A stretch of 52,914 nucleotides of DNA from Candidatus Aminicenantota bacterium (lineage in GTDB: Bacteria > Acidobacteriota > Aminicenantia > JAMOAD01), in contig JALVQI010000011.1 in assembly GCA_027031485.1 (NCBI GenBank), forward strand, positions 1 through 52,914, written 5' to 3'. The notes under the pieces were generated by a model. It was not told the origin of the DNA. It did no database searches and saw only the letters and a program-made list of their open reading frames with translations. Below, piece after piece: positions 43,044 through 51,497 of the stretch. Within the stretch, counting starts at the first letter, position 1. Each line of letters starts with the position of its first letter. The position numbers and the translations under genes are program-made.

Positions 43044-45257
43044 TTATTTTGCTCCCCATTTTTTCTTTAAAGAGGAAAGAAGATCTTTTTTTCCTCTTCT
43101 TTCAATCCTATCTGGTTTGTTTTCAAGAGCTTTTAAACTCAATGAAATTCGCTTTAAATCTTTATCAACTGATAATACTTTTACTTCCACCTTTTCTCCC
43201 ACAGAAACCATGTCCTCGGGATTTTTAACAAAATCATGGGAAATCTCAGAAATGTGTATGAGGCCATCCTGATGCACCCCAATGTCAACAAAAGCCCCAA
43301 AATTAGTTATATTCGTAATAACACCTCTTAAAACCATTCCTTCTTCAACATCCTCAAAACTCTTCACACCCTCCGTGTATTCAAAAACATTAAATACTTT
43401 TCTTGGATCTCTCCCGGGATTTTCCAATTCTTTTATAATATCAATTATGGTAGGAAGTCCAAACTCCTCTGTAATAAATAGATTAGGGTCAATTTTTTCT
43501 ATTAATTTTTTATTTCTAACCAACAAATTCTCTTTCACTCCCAGATAATCTGCTATCTTCTCTACAATAAAATATGTTTCCGGATGAATGCCTGTTGAAT
43601 CTAAAACATTAGAGCCATCTCTTATTCGCAAAAAACCTGCGCTCTGCTGAAAAACCTTCTCTCCCATTCCTTTTACATTCATGAGGTCTTCTCTTTTGTA
43701 AAACCTTCCATTTTTATTCCTGTACTCAACAATACTTTTAGCAAGAGAATCATTTATCCCCGAAACATACTTTAAAAGATGATACGAGGCTGTATTCAAA
43801 TCAACACCCACCCTGTTTACGACAGAAAAAACAGTATTATCAAGTCTCTTTTTCAAAAGAGTTTGGTTAACATCATGTTGATATTGACCAACTCCAATTG
43901 ATTTTGGTTCGATTTTTACAAGTTCGGCAAGAGGATCCTGAAATCTCCTCCCTATGGAGATTGCACCTCTCACAGTGACATCATATTCCGGAAATTCTTC
44001 TCTTGCAATTTCAGATGCAGAATAGACCGATGCACCGGCTTCGTTCACAATGCTTATTATCAAGTCTGAATCATTAAATACCTTTTTAAAAAACTCATAA
44101 GTCTCTCTTGAAGCAGTACCATTCCCGATAGCTATTGCTTTTATGTTAAACTCTTCTTTTAAAGAAACAACCTTTTCTTTTGCTTCCATTATTTTCTCAT
44201 TTGGTTTTGTAGGATATATTGTGTCATATTTCAGAACTTTTCCTGTTTCATCCAGAACAACTATTTTACATCCCGTTCTATATCCGGGATCAACACCCAT
44301 TACCACCAATTCTCCCGCAGGTGGAGAGAGAAGAAGCTGTTCAAGATTTTTTGCAAAAACTTCAATTGCCTCAACATCCGCTCTCTTTTTCAAGTCTCTT
44401 CTAACTTCAAGCTCAATAGAGGGGAAAACCAGCCTCTTTAAAGCATCCTTCAGATAATCGTCAAGGACTTTTTTTCTGGGATGTTTATTATCATAAAAAA
44501 TAGAAAACACTTTTAACTTAATTTTTTCTAAATCAAGGAGAACAGAGGATTTTAAGACTTTTTCTTTTTCCCCTCTTCTTATAGCCAATATCCTATGAGA
44601 AGGCAAAGAGTTTACCAACTCGTTATAATCATAGTATTGTTCAAATTTGCTCCTTTTATTCTTCCATTCCTTTGTTACCTTAACAGATAGTTTACCTTCT
44701 TCAAACATTTTTTTTCTAACAAATTTTCTCAGCTCTGAATTTTCTGCAAATCTTTCAGCTATGATATAACCAGCTCCTTCAATTGCTTCTTTTATATTAA
44801 AGCTCTTTTTCGCTTCCGAAATAAATAATGTTGCAACTTCCTCAGCACTTCCCAGCTTTTTTTCATTTAAAATCATTTCAGCAAGCGGTAACAAACCTTT
44901 TTCCTTTGCAATTGCAGCCTTTGTTTTTTTCTTTGGTTTAAAAGGCAGATAAAGATCTTCCAACTCATTTTTCGAATAGCAATTTTCAATTTTTTTCTTT
45001 AAATCAACGGTTAGCTTTCCCTGTTCCTTTATTGTATTCAAAATTGTTCTTTTTCTACTGTTTAACTCTTTTACAAACTCTAAAAGATCTTTTATTTCCT
45101 GAATATCAACTTCATTAAGCCCTCCGCTTACTTCCTTTCTGTATCGAGCAATAAAGGGAACAGTCATACCATTTTCCAACAAAGAAATAACAGCTTTGAC
45201 TTTGTTTTCACTTTTCCCGCTTTTTTTTGTAATAAAATTCAGATCATTCGAAAGCAT
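43044..45257 (-). CDS. tex: Tex-family RNA-binding transcription accessory protein
   Basis: A 737-residue cytoplasmic nucleic-acid-binding protein related to eukaryotic Spt6, with an effect on transcription. Domains in order: N-terminal helical region beginning NGMTVPFIARYRKEVSGGLNE (about 30-50), YqgF/RNase-H-like domain from VVMGVDPGYRTGCKIVVLDE (about 317), helix-hairpin-helix around GVDLNTASYHLLKYVSGI and GRFYKREDLMNVKGMGEKVF (about 490-540), and a C-terminal S1 domain at about 643-712 (VLRGVITNITNFGAFVDIGV, GLIHISEIS). The ribosome site is AAGGAG and the promoter an extended -10 (TGATAAAAT) near 45276. Monocistronic. Confidence 0.96.
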   Translation of the reverse strand: MLSNDLNFITKKSGKSENKVKAVISLLENGMTVPFIARYRKEVSGGLNEVDIQEIKDLLEFVKELNSRKRTILNTIKEQGKLTVDLKKKIENCYSKNELEDLYLPFKPKKKTKAAIAKEKGLLPLAEMILNEKKLGSAEEVATLFISEAKKSFNIKEAIEGAGYIIAERFAENSELRKFVRKKMFEEGKLSVKVTKEWKNKRSKFEQYYDYNELVNSLPSHRILAIRRGEKEKVLKSSVLLDLEKIKLKVFSIFYDNKHPRKKVLDDYLKDALKRLVFPSIELEVRRDLKKRADVEAIEVFAKNLEQLLLSPPAGELVVMGVDPGYRTGCKIVVLDETGKVLKYDTIYPTKPNEKIMEAKEKVVSLKEEFNIKAIAIGNGTASRETYEFFKKVFNDSDLIISIVNEAGASVYSASEIAREEFPEYDVTVRGAISIGRRFQDPLAELVKIEPKSIGVGQYQHDVNQTLLKKRLDNTVFSVVNRVGVDLNTASYHLLKYVSGINDSLAKSIVEYRNKNGRFYKREDLMNVKGMGEKVFQQSAGFLRIRDGSNVLDSTGIHPETYFIVEKIADYLGVKENLLVRNKKLIEKIDPNLFITEEFGLPTIIDIIKELENPGRDPRKVFNVFEYTEGVKSFEDVEEGMVLRGVITNITNFGAFVDIGVHQDGLIHISEISHDFVKNPEDMVSVGEKVEVKVLSVDKDLKRISLSLKALENKPDRIERRGKKDLLSSLKKKWGAK

Positions 45258-45311
45258 AAATTCTCCTTAAAACAGGGAAGATTTTATCATAAGATCTTAA
45301 AAAAAATAAAT

Positions 45312-46205
45312 TTAAATTTTTACCTTGAAAATTTTTCTTCCTCTAAAACCACTATTCAAATCTGTTAATATCGTATCTATGTGAACTTTGCCCTTTCTTT
45401 TTATTTTAAGTGGAAAAACGAAAGAAACATATTTCATTTTTAAAATTTCTTCTTTGGAATATTTAGTCTCTTTTTCTCTGATAAATTTTTCAAAAGTTTT
45501 GTCAGGATAGTAAAGAATGAACTCCACTCTTATCCTCACCAACTCCTTTCCATCTTTTTCTTTTAACAAAAGCTTTTTCAGAGGAATCTTTATCTCCACA
45601 CTATTATTTTCCGGGAAATATTTGAATTTAAAATTAATTGGTTTAACAATAACTTTTACATCACTTCCTCCCATAAGAGTATATTTTGCCATCTCGATAG
45701 CATCCAAAAGCTCTGTTGAATAAGTGATAAGTTCATATCTTCCGTCTCCCTCTTTATCCACAAATTGAAGTCCCAATCTATAATTTCCGTACAGCCAAAT
45801 CTGAACTCCCTTATAATAACCTGAAAGCATAGGATAATCCCTTACACTATCCGGAGGGCCTAAAAGTATATAAATTCTACCTCTGTCAGTATCCCATCCA
45901 GGTCTTCCCGCTTCTTTGAAAAATCTTGAAGCATATTCAAATCTTTTTTCTATCTCCTCTTTGTATTCATTTACCTCCGTATATGGATTGGGGTCTCTTA
46001 TCTCCCAGAACTCCTTTATAAAAGCTCTTCTTGATTTTTCATCAGGTAAATTCAGAAAAACTTCCTCCTCCTGCTTTGTCATAAGCAATCGAGCTTTTTT
46101 ATAAAAAGAATCACTGTAAGGGTCAAGTTTAACCTTCTTAGGAAGATAACAGGCGGCTAAAAATAGCTCTACAACAATAAAAAGAACAATTAATATTTTT
46201 TTCAC
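45312..46205 (-). CDS. GWxTD-domain lipoprotein
   Basis: A 297-residue envelope lipoprotein. I take GTG 46205 as start because GAGGAGGGA lies 3-5 bp before it and it gives a clean lipoprotein signal ending LAAC (Cys19); the ATG 13 codons earlier does not. The GWxTD domain is explicit: RRAFIKEFWEIRDPNPYTEV, then RFFKEAGRPGWDTDRGRIYI and LLGPPDSV. Such proteins occur in Acidobacteriota, Bacteroidota and related diderms, and in some cases within gliding or secretion gene sets, but no biochemical role is known. A C-terminal beta domain (about 200-297) with KIPLKKLLLKEKDG and KGKVHIDTILTD follows. It probably shares a transcript with the TPR gene 64 bp upstream. Confidence 0.88.
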   Translation of the reverse strand: MKKILIVLFIVVELFLAACYLPKKVKLDPYSDSFYKKARLLMTKQEEEVFLNLPDEKSRRAFIKEFWEIRDPNPYTEVNEYKEEIEKRFEYASRFFKEAGRPGWDTDRGRIYILLGPPDSVRDYPMLSGYYKGVQIWLYGNYRLGLQFVDKEGDGRYELITYSTELLDAIEMAKYTLMGGSDVKVIVKPINFKFKYFPENNSVEIKIPLKKLLLKEKDGKELVRIRVEFILYYPDKTFEKFIREKETKYSKEEILKMKYVSFVFPLKIKRKGKVHIDTILTDLNSGFRGRKIFKVKI

Positions 46206-46269
46206 TCTCCCTCCTCTCCTCTTAAAAGGAATTAATATTTTCAAAGCTTACATAAAAAACCTTAAGGTA

Positions 46270-47193
46270 TCAATTTCCTCCCTTCTTCAAAGCATCTATA
46301 ATTGATTTAACAGTTGGAGCTTTGTCGGAATTCGGAGCAAGGGATAGATATTTCTGGAGGGTTTCTATTGCTTCCTTTACTTTATTTAAAGCAACATAGG
46401 TCATACCAAGTTGATACCACCCATCTGCAAATTCAGGATTGTGATCCACTGCCATTTTAAAAAACTCCGCAGCCTTATCATACTTAAAATTATTGTAAAA
46501 AATAACACCTATATTGTACAAGACATTATAGTCTTTGATTTTCGAAACATCAGCTTTTTGATACCACTCAAGAGCTTTCTCATTTTCCCCTTTGTTAATA
46601 TAAGCATTACCAATAGCCACAAAAATTTCAGTATTATCTCCTTTTTCCTGTATTGCTTTTTTATAATTTTCTATGGCTTTATCATATTTCTCCATTGCAA
46701 AATAACAATTTCCAATATTTCTGTAGATAAGGGTTAGCTTGGGCATATCTTTTAATACAGATTCAAACAAAGCTATGGCTTCTTTGTACTTTTTCTGAGC
46801 AAACAGTCTATTTCCCTTTTCTATCTTTTTCAGAGCCTCTTCATTGACATTAACTCCAGCCAATTTCTTCAGTTTTATCTCAATTATCGGATTTTTCGTG
46901 TATGTTTTGACATTCACCGAAATCTTCTTGGGTTCATATCCCGGTTTTTCAAAATCAATATACCATGTCCCGCTTCTTATCCACATGGCTTTCCATTCAC
47001 CTTTCGAATCCGTTTTAACACTAAAACCCGATGCAGCTCTCAAACTAAACAATTTAACGGTAACTCCTTCGAGGGGCTTTCCATTTTCATCATATACAAA
47101 ACCTTTCAATTTACCTTTACCTGTATATGCAGCTGAAAACATAAAAGATGCAATAAAAGAAAATACAATCACACTTATAATTACTCTTTTCAT
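46270..47193 (-). CDS. Secreted TPR protein with carboxypeptidase-regulatory-like domain
   Basis: A 307-residue exported protein. The ATG at 47193, set by AAAGGAGG 5 bp upstream, begins the signal peptide MKRVIISVIVFSFIASFMFS. Residues about 25-108 form a carboxypeptidase regulatory-like beta domain (LKGFVYDENGKPLEGVTVKL, TDSKGEWKAMWIRSG), and about 119-300 five tetratricopeptide repeats with the usual W-x-x-G-Y-A-x-P spacing (IGNCYFAMEKYDKAIENYKK, IGNAYINKGENEKALEWYQK). TPR arrays mediate protein contacts, so the protein may be an envelope scaffold, perhaps for the GWxTD lipoprotein encoded next. Its promoter carries the 15-bp box. Confidence 0.85.
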   Translation of the reverse strand: MKRVIISVIVFSFIASFMFSAAYTGKGKLKGFVYDENGKPLEGVTVKLFSLRAASGFSVKTDSKGEWKAMWIRSGTWYIDFEKPGYEPKKISVNVKTYTKNPIIEIKLKKLAGVNVNEEALKKIEKGNRLFAQKKYKEAIALFESVLKDMPKLTLIYRNIGNCYFAMEKYDKAIENYKKAIQEKGDNTEIFVAIGNAYINKGENEKALEWYQKADVSKIKDYNVLYNIGVIFYNNFKYDKAAEFFKMAVDHNPEFADGWYQLGMTYVALNKVKEAIETLQKYLSLAPNSDKAPTVKSIIDALKKGGN

Positions 47194-47219
47194 AAAAACC
47201 TCCTTTCTCATATAAATTA

Positions 47220-47268
47220 ATTATACTATAAAACATTTTTGTTTGCAAAAAACCCCTTTGCGTCAAAA
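47220..47268 (-). promoter_or_regulatory. Promoter of the TPR gene with the shared 15-bp box
   Basis: Minus-strand TTGCAA (47243-47248), a 17-bp spacer and TATAAT (47220-47225), 27 bp before the ATG at 47193. TTTTGACGCAAAGGG (47254-47268) lies exactly 5 bp upstream of the -35, as at 23532-23546. Confidence 0.65.
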
Positions 47269-47383
47269 ATAATTTTTCCGAAAGAGATATATTGAATCAC
47301 GGAAAATTTTTATCAAAATAAGTAAAATTTTTAACCCTCTTTTTCTGCTAAAGACTTAATTTTTTTACAAAGATCTTATCTTT

Positions 47384-47944
47384 TTAAAATCTTCTGTAAT
47401 TAAAATTAACTGAGATTAAAACCGCTTTTCCCCTCTTTACCTCGAAGCAATGCTTTTTTCTTGAATCAAAATATATACTATCCCCCTCTTCCAGATTAAA
47501 TGTTTTTCCATCATAATGAAATAACACTTTACCGCTAACAATATAAACGAATTCCTCACTATCATGGCTGTAGAGGGAAGTTCTTCCTTCGTCAATCTCC
47601 ATTAAAAATGGAGCCATATATTTGTTTTTATAACTTTTAACCAATGTTTTAAATGTAAGATTATTCCTCTCGCTTTCTTTTTCTCTTTCCTTCTTTTTCA
47701 TCAAATCGAGAGAACCAACTCCTTCATCAATAATTCCATCCTTCTTGAAAAACTCCTCCATATCAATTCCGAGAGCATTGGCTATTATCTGAAGGGTGGA
47801 AATAGGTGGAGGATTTTTCGCTCTCTCCAATCTCGAAAGATAACTCTTTGAAAATTTGGTTCTTTTTGCTATTTCCTCAAGAGTAAGATTTTTCCTTTTT
47901 CTAATAATTTTAATTCTCTTTCCAATATTATTAGTTGAGTTCAT
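47384..47944 (-). CDS. XRE-family regulator with cupin domain
   Basis: A 186-residue DNA-binding protein: helix-turn-helix at about 8-62 (GKRIKIIRKRKNLTLEEIAK, then TKFSKSYLSRLERAKNPP), a basic-acidic linker, and a cupin domain at about 112-186 (YSHDSEEFVYIVSGKVLFHY, NLEEGDSIYFDSRKKHCFEV). Members of this two-domain class often respond to small metabolites bound in the cupin and control a neighbouring enzyme or transporter. The neighbours are the TPR/GWxTD genes downstream and a FadL porin upstream, all on the same strand. It has its own promoter and no ribosome site; the -10 ends 6 nt before the ATG. Confidence 0.9.
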   Translation of the reverse strand: MNSTNNIGKRIKIIRKRKNLTLEEIAKRTKFSKSYLSRLERAKNPPPISTLQIIANALGIDMEEFFKKDGIIDEGVGSLDLMKKKEREKESERNNLTFKTLVKSYKNKYMAPFLMEIDEGRTSLYSHDSEEFVYIVSGKVLFHYDGKTFNLEEGDSIYFDSRKKHCFEVKRGKAVLISVNFNYRRF

Positions 47945-47950
47945 AGTAAT

Positions 47951-47979
47951 AATATACCATACTGTTTCTTTTTATGCAA
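47951..47979 (-). promoter_or_regulatory. Promoter of the XRE-cupin gene, leaderless arrangement
   Basis: Minus-strand TTGCAT (47974-47979), a 17-bp spacer and TATATT (47951-47956) with an extended TGG. The -10 ends 6 nt before the ATG (47942-47944). Confidence 0.6.
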
Positions 47980-48030
47980 CAATAAAAATTCTTAGCTCTC
48001 TGTTTCTCAAAGATAAATTTTTTAAAAATA

Positions 48031-48053
48031 AAGGTCGGGAAAGTCCCGACCTT
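48031..48053 (-). terminator. Intrinsic terminator of the FadL-type gene
   Basis: AAGGTCGGGA (48031-48040) pairs perfectly with TCCCGACCTT (48044-48053) around AAG. Reading leftward from the FadL stop at 48065, the hairpin is followed by a T-rich run (complement of the A/T stretch 48017-48030), so it should stop that transcript before the XRE gene. Confidence 0.85.
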
Positions 48054-48064
48054 CTTTCATATTA

Positions 48065-49300
48065 TCAGAAGTAATAACTTATCGCAAAATTAGGTACCAT
48101 TATTTTTACATTGTGAATTCCGGGCATACCATATTCAGTGGAAAGTGGACATTCCACTTTTTTCCCCATCAAATATTCAAAACCGAAATCTATCCTTAAA
48201 TTTCCCGACTTATATCCTAATCCAACAGTTACAGCATTATAGGAAACCTCAGGTAACAGGATATTTAATGTGTCCGCCGGTGCTGGAGAGGGGTCATAAT
48301 AAAATCCTCCCCTAATAGCAAGGGTATCATTTAAACCATATTCAAACCCAAATCTGTATTGTATGACATCTTCCCAGTTTAAATGGAAATTATACAAATC
48401 TCTGAATAATAGATTCCAGAATTGATTATCATAATTAACATCAATTTCATCTAATTTTTTCCAATTTGTATATTGAATATCAGCCGTAACAGTTAAATTA
48501 TCCATCGGGTTAATAGCAATACCCGCACCAAACCACATTGGCCATGTAATTTCTCTTGTTGCCTCTGTAGTAGCAGTAAGAGTCGGGACACTAAGGTATG
48601 GAGCTCCTTCCATCTTTGCCTCACCTGTTGCAGTGATTTTAACTGGAGTTTTAAAGCTTAAACCAAAACTCACCTTTTCTGACGGTTTGACCATGAGACC
48701 TAAGGTTGCTCCTATCCCCGTACCTTTTAAATTCTCAGAGTATTGTCCGATCCCCGGCATATTAAAACCCAACATTCCATAATTAAAGTTTAAAGTTGCT
48801 CCTATTGAAACCATATCACTTATTTTATATGCAATAGCCGGAGAAAAGGTAACCATACCGATCATTGATTTCCACTCAAGATTTTGTCCATTTGCCAAAA
48901 TCAAAAGATCTTCCCCTTTCCACTCAGCTCCTGAGCCAGCTGGAACATAAACAAGGAAACCTACGACTAAATTATCAGATATAGGTTTAAAATATCCTAA
49001 GGCTCCTGAAGGATAAGTGTTGTTAATTGTCTGGATATCAATACCCATTTGAGGAAATTGATATGTGGCTTTCGGTATAATAAAAGAACCGTAAACAGCA
49101 AAGTTTTGATTCTTCATTTGCGACAATCCGGCAGGATTCCAGAAAACAGCGCTATAGTCATTCGCCAGACCTATGAAAGCTCCTCCCATTGTAGCAGCTT
49201 TTGTTCCAACACTGTTAAGATTCAGTCCATTGGAAAATAAACCTAAGGAGAATATAAAACTCATAATTGGAATAAAAATTACCTTTAAACTCTTTTTCAT
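48065..49300 (-). CDS. OmpP1/FadL-family outer membrane protein
   Basis: A 411-residue outer-membrane beta-barrel of the OmpP1/FadL/TodX family, which take up long-chain fatty acids or aromatic hydrocarbons. A signal peptide covers about 1-24 (MKKSLKVIFIPIMSFIFSLG), and the mature start NGLNLNSVGTKAATMGGAFI then GLANDYSAVFWNPAGLSQMK is the family's N-terminal hatch, with the NPA motif. Alternating hydrophobic strands follow to the C-terminal ...FAISYYF, ending in an aromatic residue as needed for BAM insertion. It has a TTGAAA/TATTAT promoter and a strong terminator, so is expressed alone. Ligand not predictable. Confidence 0.93.
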   Translation of the reverse strand: MKKSLKVIFIPIMSFIFSLGLFSNGLNLNSVGTKAATMGGAFIGLANDYSAVFWNPAGLSQMKNQNFAVYGSFIIPKATYQFPQMGIDIQTINNTYPSGALGYFKPISDNLVVGFLVYVPAGSGAEWKGEDLLILANGQNLEWKSMIGMVTFSPAIAYKISDMVSIGATLNFNYGMLGFNMPGIGQYSENLKGTGIGATLGLMVKPSEKVSFGLSFKTPVKITATGEAKMEGAPYLSVPTLTATTEATREITWPMWFGAGIAINPMDNLTVTADIQYTNWKKLDEIDVNYDNQFWNLLFRDLYNFHLNWEDVIQYRFGFEYGLNDTLAIRGGFYYDPSPAPADTLNILLPEVSYNAVTVGLGYKSGNLRIDFGFEYLMGKKVECPLSTEYGMPGIHNVKIMVPNFAISYYF

Positions 49301-49328
49301 GTAACCTCCTTGTTTTGAATTATTTTAC

Positions 49329-49357
49329 ATAATACAATATTTATCAAAAGCTTTCAA
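49329..49357 (-). promoter_or_regulatory. Promoter of the FadL-type gene
   Basis: Minus-strand TTGAAA (49352-49357), a 17-bp spacer and TATTAT (49329-49334), 28 bp before the ATG; the leader holds AAGGAGGT. Confidence 0.65.
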
Positions 49358-49580
49358 ATTTTCATCCAAGTCGAAAAAAATCTTACCGAAATAGAGATTT
49401 ATATAAGAAATATATTACTGTCTTTTAAACTTTTTTATCTCCGCATAAGAATAAGCTCGTGGCTCAAAGCTCAACGTTCAATGCTAATCAAACATCTTAT
49501 GTTTAAAGCTGTATTATCATCCTATACTTTAGAATTACAAAGTTTAAATATTAGTCTATAGGAAAGGAAATGAGCTTAGT

Positions 49581-49694
49581 GAGCCCCGCACCATCTTTCC
49601 AAGGGTAAATGAAAAAATGTATTAATTAGAAAACATTGTAAGAAGAAAACTTCAACAGAGCAACACTAACCCAAAAAGATGGTGCGGGAGCTTG
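49581..49694 (+). repeat. Long inverted repeat with structured interior, upstream of hutI
   Basis: CCCGCACCATCTTT (49585-49598) is the exact reverse complement of AAAGATGGTGCGGG (49675-49688); past one bulged A the pairing continues for about four more pairs (GAGC with GCTT). The 76-nt interior has further short helices, GGGT/ACCC, AATGT/ACATT and GAAG-AAAA-CTTC, giving a possible branched RNA. It could be a leader element or small RNA of hutI (ATG 60 bp downstream), or a miniature inverted-repeat element. The 453-bp gap 49301-49753 otherwise holds the leftward FadL promoter, and an imperfect heptamer run NGCTCAA near 49461-49481. Confidence 0.5.
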
Positions 49695-49753
49695 TCCTGA
49701 AAATTTAACTTTGATAAAATGTTTTTATAAAATTAAAAAATGAGGAGGAGTAA

Positions 49754-51016
49754 ATGAAAATAGATTTTCTTGTGAAAAATTGCAGTGAGCTTATAACTTT
49801 ATTCGGAGATTCTCCTAAAAGGGGAGAGGATATGAATGATCTTAAAATAATAAAAAATGGCTATATAGGCTCTTCAGGTGGGAGAATTTCATTTATCGGA
49901 ACCGAAGATATGCTTAAAGATTATGAAGTGGAAGAGAATGCAAAAATCATTGATGCGGAGGGAAAGGTATGTATGCCGGGTCTTGTGGATTCCCATACCC
50001 ATCTTCCTTTCGGAGGAAACAGAGCCGAGGAATTTAAGATGAAGCTTGACGGAGTTCCCTATATGGAGCTTCAGAAAAGGGGAATGGGAATAAAATCCAC
50101 CGTAAAAGCCACAAGGGAAATTTCCTTGAAAGAACTAATTTCAATCTCTCAAAACAGACTCGATGAATCTGTAAAAGGCGGAGCAACAACCATTGAAGCA
50201 AAAAGCGGATACGGTCTTGACCTTGAAACAGAAATTAAGCAATTGGAAGCAATAAGAGTTTTAAATGAAATACATCCTGTTGACATTATCCCAACATATT
50301 TGGGAGGACACGATGTCCCACCGGATACGAAAAAAGATGATTATCTTAATAAACTCATAAATGAATATATACCTGAAATTGCAAAAAAGGGCCTTGCAAA
50401 GTATTTTGATGCTTTTATTGAAGAGGGAGTTTACGGAAAAGAGGAAACCCGATTAATGCTCAAAGCGGCAAAGGAAAATGGCTTTGAGCTAAAACTTCAT
50501 GCTGATGAATTCACAAACTTAGGTGGTGCCGAGCTTGCGGTTGAATTCGGGGCAAGGTCAGCCGAGCATCTTGTAAGAATCTCTGAAAAAGGAATAGAGG
50601 CTCTCTCTCAAAGTGATACGGCCGCCGTAATACTACCCGGTGTTTTCTTTTTCCTGAGAGAGGATAAAAAGCCACCTATAAGAGAAATGATAGAAAAGGG
50701 AGTTATTGTTTCCCTCGGCTCTGATTATAATCCCGGAAGCTCTCACATAAACAATATGCTATTCATTGCAAAACTTGCTGTATTTCTTGAAAATTTTTCT
50801 ATGGAAGAGGCCATAACAGCAGCTACGATAAACTCAGCCTATGCGATAGGAATGGATAAAGAGGTAGGCTCATTGATGCCAGGTAAAAAAATGGATATTT
50901 TAATCTTTGATACTCCTTCATATATAGATATATTCTATGAACCATCCAAGAATTTTCTGAGATATGTTATCAAAGAGGGTGAAATTATTTTGGATGGTTG
51001 TAAATTAACCTATTAG
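49754..51016 (+). CDS. hutI: Imidazolonepropionase
   Basis: Hydrolyses 4-imidazolone-5-propionate to formiminoglutamate, the third step of histidine degradation. The 420-residue amidohydrolase shows CMPGLVDSHTHLPFGGNR with metal ligands His81 and His83, the family-specific YMELQKRGMGIKSTVKATRE, IEAKSGYGLDLETE, FELKLHADEF and SLGSDYNPGSSH. The start has GAGGAGG 5 bp upstream. hutH, hutU and the formiminoglutamate genes are not adjacent, so it is an isolated hut gene followed by bcp after 10 bp. The upstream inverted repeat may regulate it. Confidence 0.94.
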   Translation: MKIDFLVKNCSELITLFGDSPKRGEDMNDLKIIKNGYIGSSGGRISFIGTEDMLKDYEVEENAKIIDAEGKVCMPGLVDSHTHLPFGGNRAEEFKMKLDGVPYMELQKRGMGIKSTVKATREISLKELISISQNRLDESVKGGATTIEAKSGYGLDLETEIKQLEAIRVLNEIHPVDIIPTYLGGHDVPPDTKKDDYLNKLINEYIPEIAKKGLAKYFDAFIEEGVYGKEETRLMLKAAKENGFELKLHADEFTNLGGAELAVEFGARSAEHLVRISEKGIEALSQSDTAAVILPGVFFFLREDKKPPIREMIEKGVIVSLGSDYNPGSSHINNMLFIAKLAVFLENFSMEEAITAATINSAYAIGMDKEVGSLMPGKKMDILIFDTPSYIDIFYEPSKNFLRYVIKEGEIILDGCKLTY

Positions 51017-51026
51017 GAGGTAAAAA

Positions 51027-51497
51027 ATGGCAGTAAAAGAGGGTGAAAAAGCTCCGGATTTTTGTCTTCCCGATCAGAATGACAAGGAGGTTTGTTTAAA
51101 AGATTATAGGGGAAAATGGGTTGTTCTCTATTTTTACCCGAAGGATAATACCTCGGGATGCACAAAAGAAGCCATCGGGTTTACTGAGATGAAAAAAGAA
51201 TTTGAGAAAATGGGAGCTATTATTTTAGGCGTGAGCCCTGATTCAACAAAAAGTCATAGGAATTTTATTGAAAAGAAAGACCTTAAAATCACACTCTTGA
51301 GCGATCCTGAACATAAAGTTCTTGAAGCATACGGAGCCTGGCAGTTAAAAAAGATGTACGGAAGGGAGTATTACGGAGTCGTAAGAAGCACCTTTCTTAT
51401 ATCCCCTGAGGGAAAAATTGCTTTTGTGTGGCCTAAGGTTAAGGTCGCAGGTCATGTTGAAAATGTTCTTGAAAAATTAAAGGAGCTTTCCTCTTAA
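51027..51497 (+). CDS. bcp: Thioredoxin-dependent peroxiredoxin, Bcp type
   Basis: Reduces hydrogen peroxide and organic peroxides with a thioredoxin-type donor. The 156-residue AhpC/TSA-fold protein has APDFCLPDQND at the start, YFYPKDNTSGCTKEAIGFTE with the peroxidatic Cys45, and STFLISPEGKIAFVWPKVKV. The resolving cysteine that many Bcp proteins carry five residues later is Ile50 here, so it would work as a one-cysteine enzyme or use Cys13 or Cys23. The ribosome site is AGGAGGT. Its stop codon directly abuts the stop of the convergent VWFA-related gene. Confidence 0.93.
   Translation: MAVKEGEKAPDFCLPDQNDKEVCLKDYRGKWVVLYFYPKDNTSGCTKEAIGFTEMKKEFEKMGAIILGVSPDSTKSHRNFIEKKDLKITLLSDPEHKVLEAYGAWQLKKMYGREYYGVVRSTFLISPEGKIAFVWPKVKVAGHVENVLEKLKELSS

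Noticed and set aside
49461-49481. Short run of imperfect heptamers (GGCTCAA, AGCTCAA, CGTTCAA)
   Set aside because: Three degenerate copies are too few to support a tandem repeat or regulatory array.
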